The notes under the pieces are model-generated. The model did no database searches, was not told the DNA's origin, and saw only the letters and a list, made by a program, of their open reading frames with translations. This document shows positions 46,224 to 57,600 of a DNA stretch of 64,000 bases, piece by piece. Numbering within the stretch: the stretch's first letter is position 1; every line of letters begins with the position of its first letter. The stretch spans positions 600,501 through 664,500 of the forward strand of contig JAPDOI010000156.1 of NCBI GenBank assembly GCA_029168955.1, written 5' to 3'. Both the position numbers and the translations under genes were made by a program. Origin of the DNA: Aplectana chamaeleonis. Lineage: Eukaryota > Nematoda > Chromadorea > Rhabditida > Cosmocercidae.

Positions 46224-49200
46224 ATGAATGCGTCGTTTAGGTATGCGATCACAGCGATTCTACTAATCGCACTGATCAGCCAGTCTCTGCTGCTCATGAA
46301 TGCTATCTGCGGCATTCCCTGTATACTAACTCTGCTCTATCACTTTCTTAGGAACAAACCCATCAATAGCATAGACGTAGGTTCTCCTGCTTCTCTATCC
46401 GTATATTCCATGAGCGAAACGTCCCTTTCAAGAAAGCAAATTTCTTCTCCGGCCTCAGAGTTGGTGGACATAGAGGATCGCCATACGAAGCACCGGAAAA
46501 TACCATAGAGGGATTCGCGATGGTTGGTCTCAAAGGCAGTGTTCACGATAAAAATCGTTTTTCTGTTTTCCCGCCTATCTTGGAAACGGTCCCACACTGA
46601 TTCGAATGATGTCTCTAGAATCGCACAAGACCCCTGGAAACGGAGTTATGGCCCCTCAAAAATTGAGCCAGGGAAGCCTTGCGGACGAGTTGTCCGAGGC
46701 TTGTAACTTCCGTCTTTTTCAACCGATGTGTGCGAGGTAAGCTGAGTAAAAAGAGAAGTTGAGAATGAAGAGAAGAACGGGGCCTTTGATCGGAAACCAT
46801 CGCTCATCTGAGTGTCCATTTGTTCACATGGAGAGGCGGACTTGGAGGACGGGGCGGTTCTGGAACACCAGAGAGCCTGTTTGCAGCCGCTATTTTGCCA
46901 CTCCTGGCTCGTTTTCTACCGTTCTTTCGACACCTGGAGCCTATGAACCTCCTCGCCTACCATTTCACTGTGGAAGGTCACTGAGGATGATTATCGTGAA
47001 TGCTGCCTTTAATGTAATTAAGATAAGCGGTTCTAAACAATTGATATTCCCCTTCACAGGCAAAGAACTCCAAGTGCGATATGGTGGAATTTGACGTCAA
47101 CCTGTCATCTGACGGTGTTCCAATTTTGTTGCACGACGAGTCGACTGGACGCACTTCTAAAGAAGACGTCTACTGCAGTAAAGCCACAGCCCACGATATC
47201 AAAAATGTCCCACTCAAAATTGTTAGGTAGGATTTCGGGCATCAAACTAGTTGGGGGGAGGCCACTCAAGATTTATAATGGAACTATTGATGAGGAACCT
47301 TTTTAAAACGTTTCAGACACGTTATACGACACGTTTACCACGTTTCTAACACGATTAACACGTTTCTAAAGTACAGGCCATAAAACGGCCAATGTCTCAC
47401 CGTCGACTGCGTACCACGCGCTGCGCGACCGCACGTGCGTCGGAAGCAGACGAGTTTTGGCCGCCGCGCGACGAGTTTCGGCCGCCGCGCGCGCCGAAAC
47501 GTCGCGCGGCGGCCAAAACTCGTCGCGCGGCGGCCAAAACCCGTCTGCTTCCGACGCGCGTGCGGTCGCGCAGCGCGTGGTACGCAGTCGACGGTGAGAC
47601 ATTGGCCGTTTTATGGCCTGTAATCTCCAAAACCGTGCGGTACCGATTGCCACAAGGGTATGAAATAATGATATCGGTTGCATTGCTACATCAGACCAAC
47701 CGACTCAATCTCAAATGAAAATTGCAGAGTATTTTATGGCTCTGTGCCAATCGGTATCGCACGCTACTTTTCGTCCAGTGGGCTTGAAACCGTTTGACGG
47801 GGGGGGGGGGAAGCACTCGAGAAAATGGAATGATTCATCAACGAAAATGACAATTTGCGCTGATTTCATATTTCTGATAGCGCTATCAGTCATTGTTTTC
47901 GTGGAGACTCCATGGAAAGACTTCGACTTTTAAAAGCGGTATCATTCATTCTTCAACTGAATCCTGAGTGCCCCCCTCCGCCGAATGGTTTCATACCGCA
48001 ATGAGTTCCATGCACATTGATCTCCAACCGACCGCTTCTCATTGATAAGAAGATGTACAGCTTTTGGTGGGCATCACTATCACTCCGTCCATCTTGCACA
48101 ATGCAGAAATAGTTTCAATTGCCAGCTCACAAAAATGTTGATTTCTTCAGTGGTGTTAAAGCTGCCATACCCACGCTAGATGAAGCTGTGGAATGGTGCC
48201 TCCAAAACAACATGAAAATGATTTTCGACATTAAGCGCGACGATTCGAAGGTAATATGAATGTCCTTAACTCGAACATTCTCTGTTAAAAAAATTTGATG
48301 GGTAATGTGTTACAGATGATCGAAGCTGTGACGGATGTGGTGAGATCGAAAAATCTTTACGCAAAGGCCATCATTTCAAGTTTCAATCCATGCGTGGCTT
48401 ACAAGATCAAGAAGGTTGATAGTAATATACTGACTGGTGAGTGATTCGGTCGGCACAAGGTTGCCAATCTTCTTTGTGAAAACATCGGAACATTTAGGTT
48501 TCACAAGTCGCCACTCTTACATGAGCTACGCAGACGTTGACAGACGGATACCGAGGACATGGGGTCCCCTTTTCTATTTATATATCATGATAGACTCTAT
48601 GATAGTTATGGGTTCGTATCTATTCAGAAGTGACTAGAGACTGTTTTTGGTCTGCAGCCGACTGAGGGCACTTTTAGGAATTCGCTCTTTCGTCCTACCT
48701 GCATTCCTTGGCGTCGACATGCTTCTTCTGCACCACAAGGGCGTAAATAGGTCCGTGAAAGTGTGCGATAGCTGATTTTCTGAAGAGATTAGCCTCATTC
48801 TTTAGTAATTAGATATAACAGGGTATCTTCAGTAACCTAGTGGAGGACGCCCGTACGCATGATATTCATGTACTCGCGTGGACGGTGAACGATCCAACTC
48901 AAGCAACGTTTTTACGGCTGATCAACGTGAGCCAGTGCTTCAAGTCGCATCAGCTCAATTACAGGTGCAAACATAATGGAGGGGGGCTAACTCCAGATTT
49001 CAAAGTGGAAAATGAATTGTACAGCTTGCAAGAATCGAATTAGATCCATGTAGATTTTCTAACAGAAGCTGATATCGGAAGCTACAAGGCATCGGATTTT
49101 CAGAAATTTTCATTTTCGTGGATGAATCATGAGTGGCCCCGCTCAACTGGGTTTGCACCGAAACTCATTCCTCCACGACATTCACTCTGGTTTCAGGTTC

Positions 49201-49244
49201 CATTTCTTACCGATTATCCTCAACTATTAAAGGAAAAACAGTAG
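46224..49244 (+). CDS. Glycerophosphodiester phosphodiesterase, GDE1/GDPD family (nine exons)
   Basis: Exons 46224-46376, 46433-46522, 47060-47226, 48151-48250, 48316-48436, 48498-48611, 48678-48754, 48822-48926 and 49197-49244 join to 324 residues (mammalian GDE1 is 331). A hydrophobic anchor spans about residues 7-40. The GDPD core follows: GGHRGSPYEAPENT (His64, Arg65), VEFDV (Glu91, Asp93), LLHD (His106) and FDIK (Asp163), the expected two catalytic His and metal ligands. A second hydrophobic stretch at about 228-255, then HVLAWTVND and a final VPFLTDYP are typical of GDE1. The family hydrolyses glycerophosphodiesters (glycerophosphoinositol or lysophospholipid types) at membranes. The exon 1 and 2 junction was set by ungapped alignment to the paralog at 58.6 kb; the exon 7 donor (TCC/GTGAAA) is the weakest. 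Intron 2 is mostly a family B element. Confidence 0.93.
46532..47012 (+). repeat. Family B TIR element inside GDPD intron 2
   Basis: Starts AAAGGCAGTGTTCACGATAA, ends GTGAATGCTGCCTTTAA. It begins 9 bp after the exon 2 splice donor (46523) and fills nearly the whole 537-bp intron. The matching intron of the paralog is 60 bp, so removing this element leaves about 56 bp. Confidence 0.88.
47372..47622. repeat. 251-bp near-perfect palindrome in GDPD intron 3
   Basis: TACAGGCCATAAAACGGCCA at 47372 and its exact complement ending at 47622, arms of about 120 bp with very few mismatches, core rich in CGCGCGGCGGCC. It would fold into a long hairpin in pre-mRNA. MITE-like; no ORF beyond compositional frames. 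Confidence 0.92.
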
Positions 49245-49280
49245 TCATTATTCTACAAATTTAATGAAAATCTCTCTGCT

Positions 49281-49286
49281 AATAAA
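49281..49286 (+). promoter_or_regulatory. Poly(A) signal of the GDPD gene
   Basis: AATAAA, 37 bp after the stop codon, suggesting a short 3' UTR. Confidence 0.7.
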
Positions 49287-49419
49287 GCTTCAATGCTTCA
49301 TCGAAGTTGTTTCTATCACATTTATAGCACTTATGAGGTAGAAGAGAAACGAATTAACTTCGAGAACAATCATGAAAACCATGACACAAGAGATGTTCCA
49401 ATATCTAAAGGCTATAAAA

Positions 49420-49500
49420 CCGTGAAATTTGCGTGGTTTCTAGGCGTGCTGGTGCGGAGCGGAGGTTAGAGACAGTCAGAGAGCGCATGACAGACGGGGG
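49420..49500 (+). repeat. Dispersed repeat G, copy 2
   Basis: GCGTGCTGGTGCGGAGCGGA followed by GGTTAGAGACAGTCAGAGAG, matching 60600-60665 and the complement of 22900-22975. Confidence 0.75.
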
Positions 49501-51035
49501 GAGCAAGCTTGCACCATGAGTCGTGAGAATTAAGATGTTATGCAGATAATAATGAAAATTCAGGAATTTGTTCGGGTGGAAGCTACTCTTGCATTTATCG
49601 CTTAAAACACACTCCCCACGATGAAGATTTAGCATCTCCTATCATACAAAGGAAGAAAGGAAGGAATCTTAAAACGAAGATGAAATAAGAGCAATGAGAG
49701 ATGTTGATCGAATCTGAAGTGTAAGCGCAGTTCAACTGGCACACGTGACGCCTGCGGCAGAAACCCGCTGTGCGCGCGTAGTCGTTGTAGCGCGTTAACC
49801 GAGCGCCTACTATTTTAATAGTCAGAGGCCAGACGGTCAACGCGCTCCGACGACGACGTTTTCAGTCGAGCCTCTTGCAGAGTTCGATCGCTGTGCGACG
49901 CTATGGCCGGGATCATACTTGCTGCGACCAGCGACGGCGACAGTGCAAATGGAGTATATCGATTTTTGGTCGATATTGATGTTACGCATTGCGTCGCGTC
50001 GCCCGTCGCTGGGAGTATGATCCCGGCCTATCGTGTGCACGGCGACGCGAGCGTCGCGTCACCGTGGAAATCGCAGGGTTTGGAAGTGTGAAAGCTTCAT
50101 CGCGAATGTTGGCAATCACGCCTCTTGACGTACACATCCTAATCGAAGCCTAACTGGCATAGATGAGTACAGCAAACAAACACAGCTAACTGCAGTTAAC
50201 TGTTTATTTACTGTAGTCATCTATGTATGAAAAATGTTGTGAACAAGTATTCATGAGAGTTTGCTGGTCGTTGAATCTCTTTGATAAGGGTTTTTTCCTT
50301 TGATTCATTCGGAAGCTTCATGGTTCGTGTCGTGCATTCTGAGATTCATAATTGGAAGACTTATATGCTAGGCAGTCCAAGAGCCGAGAAGATTCGAAAA
50401 AAGAACACAGCAAAGAAATCCACCCACAAACGAGTCCATCTCCGCCCAAGGAAGCTTATAGGCACAGTACACCCTCAGATATGAATTTTGAGATTTTTAT
50501 GTAAATGTGTAGAAGACCCCTCCTGCATAATACGCGCCAAATGCGAGATCTCAATTACTCAAAATAAGCGAGATATAAGCGACCACCACAGGCCCGACCC
50601 CCTAACAGATTTTCAAACTCGATAGCGGCTCGATAGATGGATGAATTCCAACAAGTCGTCGTTTTTCAGTCCACTGCCGGGCTGTCTCCATATCCTGGAT
50701 CGCTCTTGCGCAACGACTGCGAATGAAGAGAAATACAGGCCTGAGACAATTCGTCCAGCAATTTTTCACCCTCAAAATTTAGGCATCCTTGAATACCCAT
50801 AACTCTGTTCAAAGGGGATCTTGGACGATTTCAGTGATACCACTGTGATCAGCGTGTGACTCTCTCTAAGATAAGCAAGAAATCTGAAATTTATTATTTT
50901 GGGTGTCCTGTGCGTAACTATAACAAGTAATTATTGAAAACCTTCCTCTCAGAAAAAGCGCTGAGTTTGGAAAAGCGGGAGGGGAATTATATAGACTCAG
51001 ACATTGGGAGCAGCGGCCCACCGGTAAAAATTCGC
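49501..51035. other. Unannotated stretch with two small fold-backs
   Basis: 49902-50031 is an inverted repeat (TATGGCCGGGATCATACT.. and AGTATGATCCCGGCCTA); 50157-50226 is another (ATAGATGA.TACAG.. with CTGTAGTCATCTAT). 50745-50870 resembles a diverged family B piece. No gene recognised. Confidence 0.55.
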
Positions 51036-51037
51036 TA

Positions 51038-51410
51038 GTTGCTCAACAGCTGGGGGATAGCTGGCATTTAGCTGGCCAATGGCAATCACGAGACCAACAG
51101 TTGGCATACACTCGGCATGTCATTTGATGCCAGCGACGGACGGCTGGCGAATATGTGCCAGTTGCCTAACAGCTGAGTGATAACAGGCACTCAGCTGACA
51201 ATTGGCAAATAAGAGGCCGACAGCTGGCTCATCCTTGGCATCTCAATTACAGCTAGCGGCGGACCGCTGGCGAAAATGTGCCGGCTGCCTGAAAGCTGCG
51301 TGATAAATTGCAGTCAGCTGGCGAGGGCAATCAAAGCACGAAATTAACGAGCGCATAAAGACGCAGTTATCCAATAATCGCCACTCGGCTGGCGCCTAAC
51401 CGCCCAGTGG
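51038..51410. repeat. Degenerate tandem array, 123-bp unit
   Basis: Unit starts at 51038 (GTTGCTCAACAGCTG), 51161 (GTTGCCTAACAGCTGAGTG) and 51284 (GCTGCCTGAAAGCTGCGTG), exactly 123 bp apart, each with GCTGGCGAA(A/T)ATGTGCC near its end. The third unit decays after about 80 bp. Related GCTGGC-rich sequence recurs at 51890-52080. Confidence 0.8.
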
Positions 51411-51588
51411 CCTTCGCTTGGCACTGAGTCGTCATATAGCTGGCACTCGAGAGAGTTGTCGACTACTCACGTCCTTACATGTTATAGTTTGATCTCTGGT
51501 TTCATTGATAAGCCGAGCCGGTATATAAGGCGATTCCGTTCAGTGAGTGTACACTCGGCACTTTGATGCCGGCCCTGGAAAGTGACCT

Positions 51589-51755
51589 GGGGTGCGTTCT
51601 AAGAAGATTTCCATGGGAGGAAAATGGGTCTGATAAGATATAACGAATGATAATCCAACAGATAGGCCCATTTCATGCGGTCTCTCAATCTATCATTGGT
51701 CGGCTCTTATCAGATTCATTTTCCCTCCCGTGGAAATCTTCTTGGAACGCACCCC
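51589..51755. mobile_element. Family H TIR element, copy 2, 167 bp
   Basis: GGGGTGCGTTCTAAGAAGAT at the left and ATCTTCTTGGAACGCACCCC at the right, followed inward by TTTCCATGGGAGG and its partner. Same termini as 42990-43159. Confidence 0.88.
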
Positions 51756-52383
51756 TGGAGTCACTCTACAGAGGCTAGTGTATTTTTGGCAGCTGAGAAG
51801 CAAGTCCCTACGGCTAGGGGGAAGGGAGGTAGGGTGGGCCCTACACCTCAGACCGTTGCGTAGGCGATCCCCTCGACTCATCGGTCTGCTAAGAGACTGG
51901 CGGACCGTTGGCAAATGATGGCTTAATGGCGGGCTGCCAGATATTACCCAAGAGACTGCCAGCGGTCGGCCAACGTCCTGACGGACCGCTGGCAGGGTTT
52001 TGGCGGACCGCCAGCAAATGGCTGTCCGACACCGGGTATGGTTTTTGCTCGCCAAGTAAATGCCGGCGATCCGCCAATCCCAATTTCTGAGGATGAGGGA
52101 AGCGAATAAATTCCTACGAATTTCACGAAAAGGAACAAAGACTTGAATAGAAAATGAATTTTTCTAAGCAAAGAAGATCTTTCGCGATGCGAATCACCAC
52201 CTAGGCTGTCGAGAATTAAGGTGAGCTACCTCGAAAAAAAAAACAGAACTAATAAAAAATAAAATCGACGGGAAAACATGAGCGCTAGATGATTTGAGGC
52301 TATCCCTTACTTCTGGCCCATTTTAGAGATCCATTTTAGAGATCCATCGCAGCGCTGCACGATCGGAGGCTATCTATGGGCAT

Positions 52384-52689
52384 CAGGGATGAGCGGAATA
52401 AAAATATGAAATTTCGGAAATCGGTTTTCGGGTTTCGGAATAAAAATGTTTTTCTTGGGTTTCGGAAATCGGGCGCCAAACGCCTGATAATGCGCGGAAA
52501 TGCGGTTTTCGGAACGCGAAACGCGGAAAAATTCAGAAATCATCTAGTGTTTTCTCATGTCCCAGATGACCCAATATCTTCGCATTCCGCAGCGTTTTCT
52601 GCGGTTTTCGGTATGCGGAACGCGGAATGCCAAAATTGCGCGAAACTGCGGGTTTCGGAACGCGAAACGCGGAACTCTGCTTATCCCTG
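52384..52689. mobile_element. hAT-like MITE, 306 bp, with exact 8-bp TSD
   Basis: Termini CAGGGATGAGCGGA and its near-inverse TCTGCTTATCCCTG, flanked by ATGGGCAT on both sides (52376-52383 and 52690-52697). CAGGG(A/G)T ends with an 8-bp duplication are classic for hAT. The interior is repeats of CGGGTTTCGGAA and CGCGAAACGCGGAA. Confidence 0.9.
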
Positions 52690-52699
52690 ATGGGCATCG

Positions 52700-53949
52700 A
52701 TCGATAACACGCTACTCAGCGATTCACATAAGGGGTCTGCAGAGCTGCACCGACCGGCGACTGGTCGCCGAGCGTCAGCCTTGACGCGGCGAGAGGAATG
52801 TTTACGAACATTATCATCGCGGCGTCGGTTGCTGCTTGCTGGCAGTGACGCAGGGCCGTCGCGGAGTCGAAACACTCTGCGCAACCACCTCGTCGCTATT
52901 TGCGCTGCGTCGGTCGCCCTCGTCGGTGAATGTAATCAATACTGCATCACCCGTCGTTATTCGTCTCTGCGAGCAACGCCGCAACTTGAACTCTGCAGAC
53001 CCCTATATGCACCATGACTTGGCGCCGAGCCGCTTCCTACCTATAACAAAACTACCTATACTACCCCTTTTGTGTGCAGTCACCGCTTAGTCATGCCTCT
53101 GCGTCCCTAACCAGCACGCGAATTCGGAATGGGCATTTGGGGCCGGATTCATGAACGAGTATACTGCGGTATAGGGGGGTAAAGAGTGGAATGCTACCAT
53201 GAACCTGTGATTCATCATAAACCATACCCCCAAAACAGGTGGTACAAGGTAGGGTGCGAGATACCTTGGGAGAGAATCGGGTTTGGTGTTACTCACTCGA
53301 AAAATATCGCGCTCAAGTGCGGTATTGGCTCCAGCTTATGTTGGCGAATTGCCGATCTAATCAACGCCGGCAAAGGCGTGCAATGAGGGTGGTGTGGTGA
53401 GGTTGCACACATGGCACGCGATCGTACGCGCATGAAAGCCCAAGCCAACCCCTTCGAATTGCGGATGCGAGTAAAGAGTAGAGTAGGGCCATGGTGTGTT
53501 GTACCCGCGGTCAAACATTACTCCCGGTTTCGCCGCAACTCCTGCTCTTTTTTGAAGTACAAGCCTCATCAAGCGAATTCTAACTTCGTTACTCGACTAT
53601 GTCAGTTCAACAATAAACCATATGTGATCGTCTCGAAGGGTGTGATTTGAGACGCCGTGTGAGCAAAAACGTTGAATCACGCCGGCGGTGTATAATAAAT
53701 GTGTCTTTTCTATTCAGTTACGGCTGCCCTCATTGTTCCTATCATGAAGAAAAGCGCCCTCATTGTTCCTATCATGAAGAGAAGCTATCGCTTATACCAG
53801 TCACTAACCTTGTACTCCAACATGCTTGTTTCTCGTACGACCTCTAGTCATTGCTTGTTTCTTTGCAGACAATTCGTAGAGGTTAAACGCAGGACCAGCA
53901 AGCCTGAATCAAGAAGACTAGTTCGTGGACAAGGTGCACTTTTTCTACA
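52700..53949. other. Unannotated stretch
   Basis: A 30-bp tandem duplication (GCCCTCATTGTTCCTATCAT at 53726 and 53756) is present. Open frames at 53186-53386, 53357-53650 and 53699-54028 carry no motif I recognise. Confidence 0.45.
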
Positions 53950-54711
53950 TACAATACCCGCGCTAAGTTTTGTAAAAGCGGTGAGCATCTGGCAAAATTG
54001 GCAAAAAAAAAACGTTCGATGCATGTAACTTTTTTGAATTCTGAGAACGCCATCATATTCACAGTTCAAATTGCTACCTAATTATATGACTTGAAGGCCC
54101 AATTTCCCTGAAATCGTTTTGCTTTTAAAGGAAACAGTTTTTGCAATCGTTTTTTATAAGCGTTGCGCGCGGCGAAACTTTCAGCAGTATTTGTACAAGT
54201 AATGGAAGAACAGTCTGTATGTTTTCTTCAAAAATTAGGTGCAGGTGAGAAAATTTAAAGGTTTTCGTTATCTGAATTCTCGAGAACCTTCATTAAACAC
54301 GCTTGAGAACTACCTAAAAAGTGAGAGTTTTGTTCCGAAAACCCTGGACTCCTGAATGAAGAATTCCGAAATATCAACCTACACAAACCTTGAGATTCTC
54401 TCACCTGCACCTGATTTATGAAGAAAACATACAGATTGCTCTTCCATTACTTGTACAAATACTGCTGAAAGTTTCGCCGCGCGCGACGATTTTGAAAAAC
54501 CATTGCAAAAACTATTTCCTTCGAAAACAAGGCGATTCAAGGAACTTCGGCCTACATGTTACATAACTAGGCAGCAATTTAATCTGTGAATATGATGGCG
54601 TTTTCAGAATTCGAAAAAGTATTCACTCAAAAAAGTAACATGCATCGGATGCTTTTCTGTCAAATTTGCCAGATGCTCCCCGTTTTTACAAAACTTAGCG
54701 CGGGTATTGTA
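53950..54711. repeat. Fold-back element of about 760 bp
   Basis: Outer ends ACAATACCCGCGCTAAGTTT and AAACTTAGCGCGGGTATTGT. Further inverted matches include AACGCCATCATATTCACAG with CTGTGAATATGATGGCGTT, and CTTTCAGCAGTATTTGTACA with its complement. Arms about 300 bp, spacer about 150 bp. No coding content seen. Confidence 0.9.
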
Positions 54712-56077
54712 TTTGGATCTTTTACTTGATGCGTGAACATGAGCTATCGCATAGCCTTTAGCCTGTACGATACGTTCCCGAAAAGCCAGGGAGCTCATAA
54801 AGAGGATGAGAAGCCTAATCCTATAAGGGGGAGCATCTCGGCTACTCCGACCGCTACAGCAGTTCCATGCCGATCAGGTCACGTGGCCGCTAGAGCCCCC
54901 CTCCACTTTCTAGCTCTCCTTGATAGGATTTATAATCAGATGGCTAACCAATCGATGGTTTCCGTTCTATCTCTGACGCGTGTTACAGGCGATGAACGCC
55001 CTCGAGCAGCATCACGGAATACGATGTGAATATATAGGAGAAGGGAATCTGAATGTATTCGACGTCATTCGCGTATATAGAATTTCTGCTTGCAAGCGTC
55101 CACCTCCATCACAACTAGAATCGCCTTAATCTTCTAGCGATGATGGACAATATACTCACCAATTTCACCTCTCAACTGACAGGCCCGTTACTCGCATGGC
55201 AAGTTTTACTTAATGTTATCGGATTTCATTTAGCAGAAATGCGAGCTACACTCAAGATGCGTTGTTCTTTTGCCTTAATCGACCATTTTCTGAGCCTTAC
55301 AATTAAATGTATCGGTATTCATCGAGAAATAGCAAGTTCCATTATGTGGTTTCACCTGCCCAAGCGATCGCTTGCAACCAGTGGCGGAGAGTACTAAAGA
55401 GCGTTCGTAACGAATACCGCACACGTCCCCCGTCAACCATTCCCGCCTCGGCGCACAACACGAATTTTAGCTGATCAACCGCTATCTAACATTTTTGTTT
55501 GTGTACCGATTCAGCTCTATTTTCGTCGGGTGTCACCTTGGCCCTTTCCCAATAATTTTTTGGGTGTCCTGTGCCTTTATTTAGGAATTACACGTCAGCT
55601 TCCACTCTCTCACGCGATATAACTTGTTGATAAGCTACTTGCCGTTCTCTATTTATGCCACATGGCCGAAGAAAGGCCGGCCTCTTTTGACGGAATCCGA
55701 GGCATTCTCACTCCGAAAGCTTACCAATAATGCGCCGGGGACCCAACGAACTCTGCCAACGTTCTCAGGCGGGCCCGACCAATGATTCAAACTCAAAAAA
55801 CTGTGAACGGTTTTCAGCGCGTACGATGTTTGCCTTTGAATTTGGAAGGGAATTTTCACAAAATCGGTTTGCAAGTTTTTATTAACTACTTCATGAAATT
55901 CTAGGTGGCTTGATGAAATTCGCTACGCGGCTGAAGCGATAGTCATGAACATATTCGCCCAGCATCCGACCCAATGGGGTTAAACTCAAAAAAGTCTGTC
56001 TTCAAATACCTCAGAACCTTCTGAGCAGTTCACAGAAAGCGGAGTCATGATTGAATATGGATCGAATTCACGTGACA
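54712..56077. other. Unannotated stretch
   Basis: No gene, RNA or repeat recognised. Confidence 0.45.
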
Positions 56078-56154
56078 AACACTGCCTTTGACTGAGGTGC
56101 CATCGATATGCCCCAGATGGGCATATCGATGGCACCTCAGTTAAAGGCAGTGTT
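56078..56154. repeat. 77-bp palindrome joining two family B termini
   Basis: AACACTGCCTTT, then CTGAGGTGCCATCGATATGC, centre, and the mirror GCATATCGATGGCACCTCAG followed by AAAGGCAGTGTT. Almost perfect; the outer 12 bp on each side are family B ends facing outward. Confidence 0.92.
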
Positions 56155-57600
56155 CACCATAACAATCGCTTTTTTGTTTTTCTACCTAACTTGAAAACGG
56201 TCCCATGCTGATTCCAATGATATCTCTGGAATCGTACAAGACCTTCTGGGAACGGGGTTATGGTCCCTCGGGAGTTGAGCTAGGGAAGCATGACGGACGA
56301 GTTGTCCGAGGCTTGTAACTTCCGTTTTTTATAGACGATGTATGGGAGCTGACCTGGGTAAACATAGAAGTTGAGAATGAAGGGAAGAACGGGGCTTTGA
56401 TTGGAAACCATCGCTCATCTCACGATCTCGAGTGTTCCTTTGTTCAATCGAGGGGCGGAAAAGAGGACTTGCCCAGAGCGGCGCGGTTTGCCCACTTTTC
56501 GGGGCCGTTCTGCGGCTCCTGGGTAGCTTTTCGTCCCGTTTCTTCAACGCTGTTCTGCTTCTGAGAGCTTCTGAGAGCTAACAGTGTCTTTAAAGGCAGT
56601 GTTAACGATAAAAGTCGTTTTTCTGCTTTTCTTACTATCTTGAGAACGGTCCCATGATGATTTCAATTATGTCCCTGGAATCGTATTAGACCCTCTGGAA
56701 ACGGAGTTATGGCCCCTCAAAATTCAGCAAAGAAAGCATTGTGGACGAGTTGTCCGAGGCTTGTAATTCCCGTTTTTTGCAGCCGATGTGTGCGAGCTGA
56801 CCTGAGTAAAGAGAGAAGTTGAGAATGAAGGGAAGAACTGGGCTTCCGATCGGAAACCATCGCGCATCTAACCATGAATTCAGGGCAACTTTTATAGGAC
56901 GTGGGCGGAGTGGCCCAATGGGTTGGCAGGCCCACGAGATTTTCACCCACTTACCGGTCGTTTTTCGTCGCACTTCCGTTCTTAATCTTCTTAGAGGGAC
57001 CCAGAGCTTACGCTTTAGCCAAAAAAAAACGTACAACTTTTCCTTTGTGAACACTGCCTTTAAAGGCACTATTCGCGATGAAGTTCATCCTCGAATTTTT
57101 CATGACAAACGCTACTCGTGGCTCTCAGAAGCAAAACAGCGTCGAAAAAACGGGACGAAAAGCTACCCAGGAGCCGCAAAACGACTTAGAACAGTGGGCA
57201 AACCCCGCCACTGAGGGCAAGTCCGGCCCCTTTCCGCCCCTCGACGTGAACAAACGAACACTCGAAATCGTGAGTGGAGCGATGGTTTCCGATCAAAAGC
57301 CCGGTTCTTCCCTTCATTCTCAACTTCTCTCTTTACTCAGGTCAGCTCGCATACATTGGCTGCAAAAGATGGAAGTTACAAGCCTCGGACAACTCGTCCA
57401 CCATGCTTCCCTAGCTCAATTTTTGAGAGACCATAACTCCATTCTCAGAAGGTCATGTACGAATCCAGAACCATCATTGGAATCAGAATGGGACCGGTTT
57501 CAAGATAGGCAAAAAAACAGAAAAGCGATTTTTATCGCGAACAAGGCAGTGCCCACGATAAAAATCGTTTTCGAATTTTCACCAGAGAACGAAGGTTTAG
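56142..57600. repeat. Cluster of three abutting family B elements
   Basis: Copy 1 about 56142-56593, copy 2 about 56592-57064 in the same orientation, copy 3 about 57060-57548 inverted, with the start of another at 57544. Junctions read GTCTTTAAAGGCAGTG and CTGCCTTTAAAGGCACT, so neighbouring elements share their end bases. Interior phrases such as GGACGAGTTGTCCGAGGC appear direct in copies 1-2 and inverted in copy 3. A further right end is at about 57968-57985. Confidence 0.8.

Noticed and set aside
47366..47718. Arg/Ala-rich frames on both strands
   Set aside because: Produced by the GC-rich palindrome; both arms give mirror-image frames.
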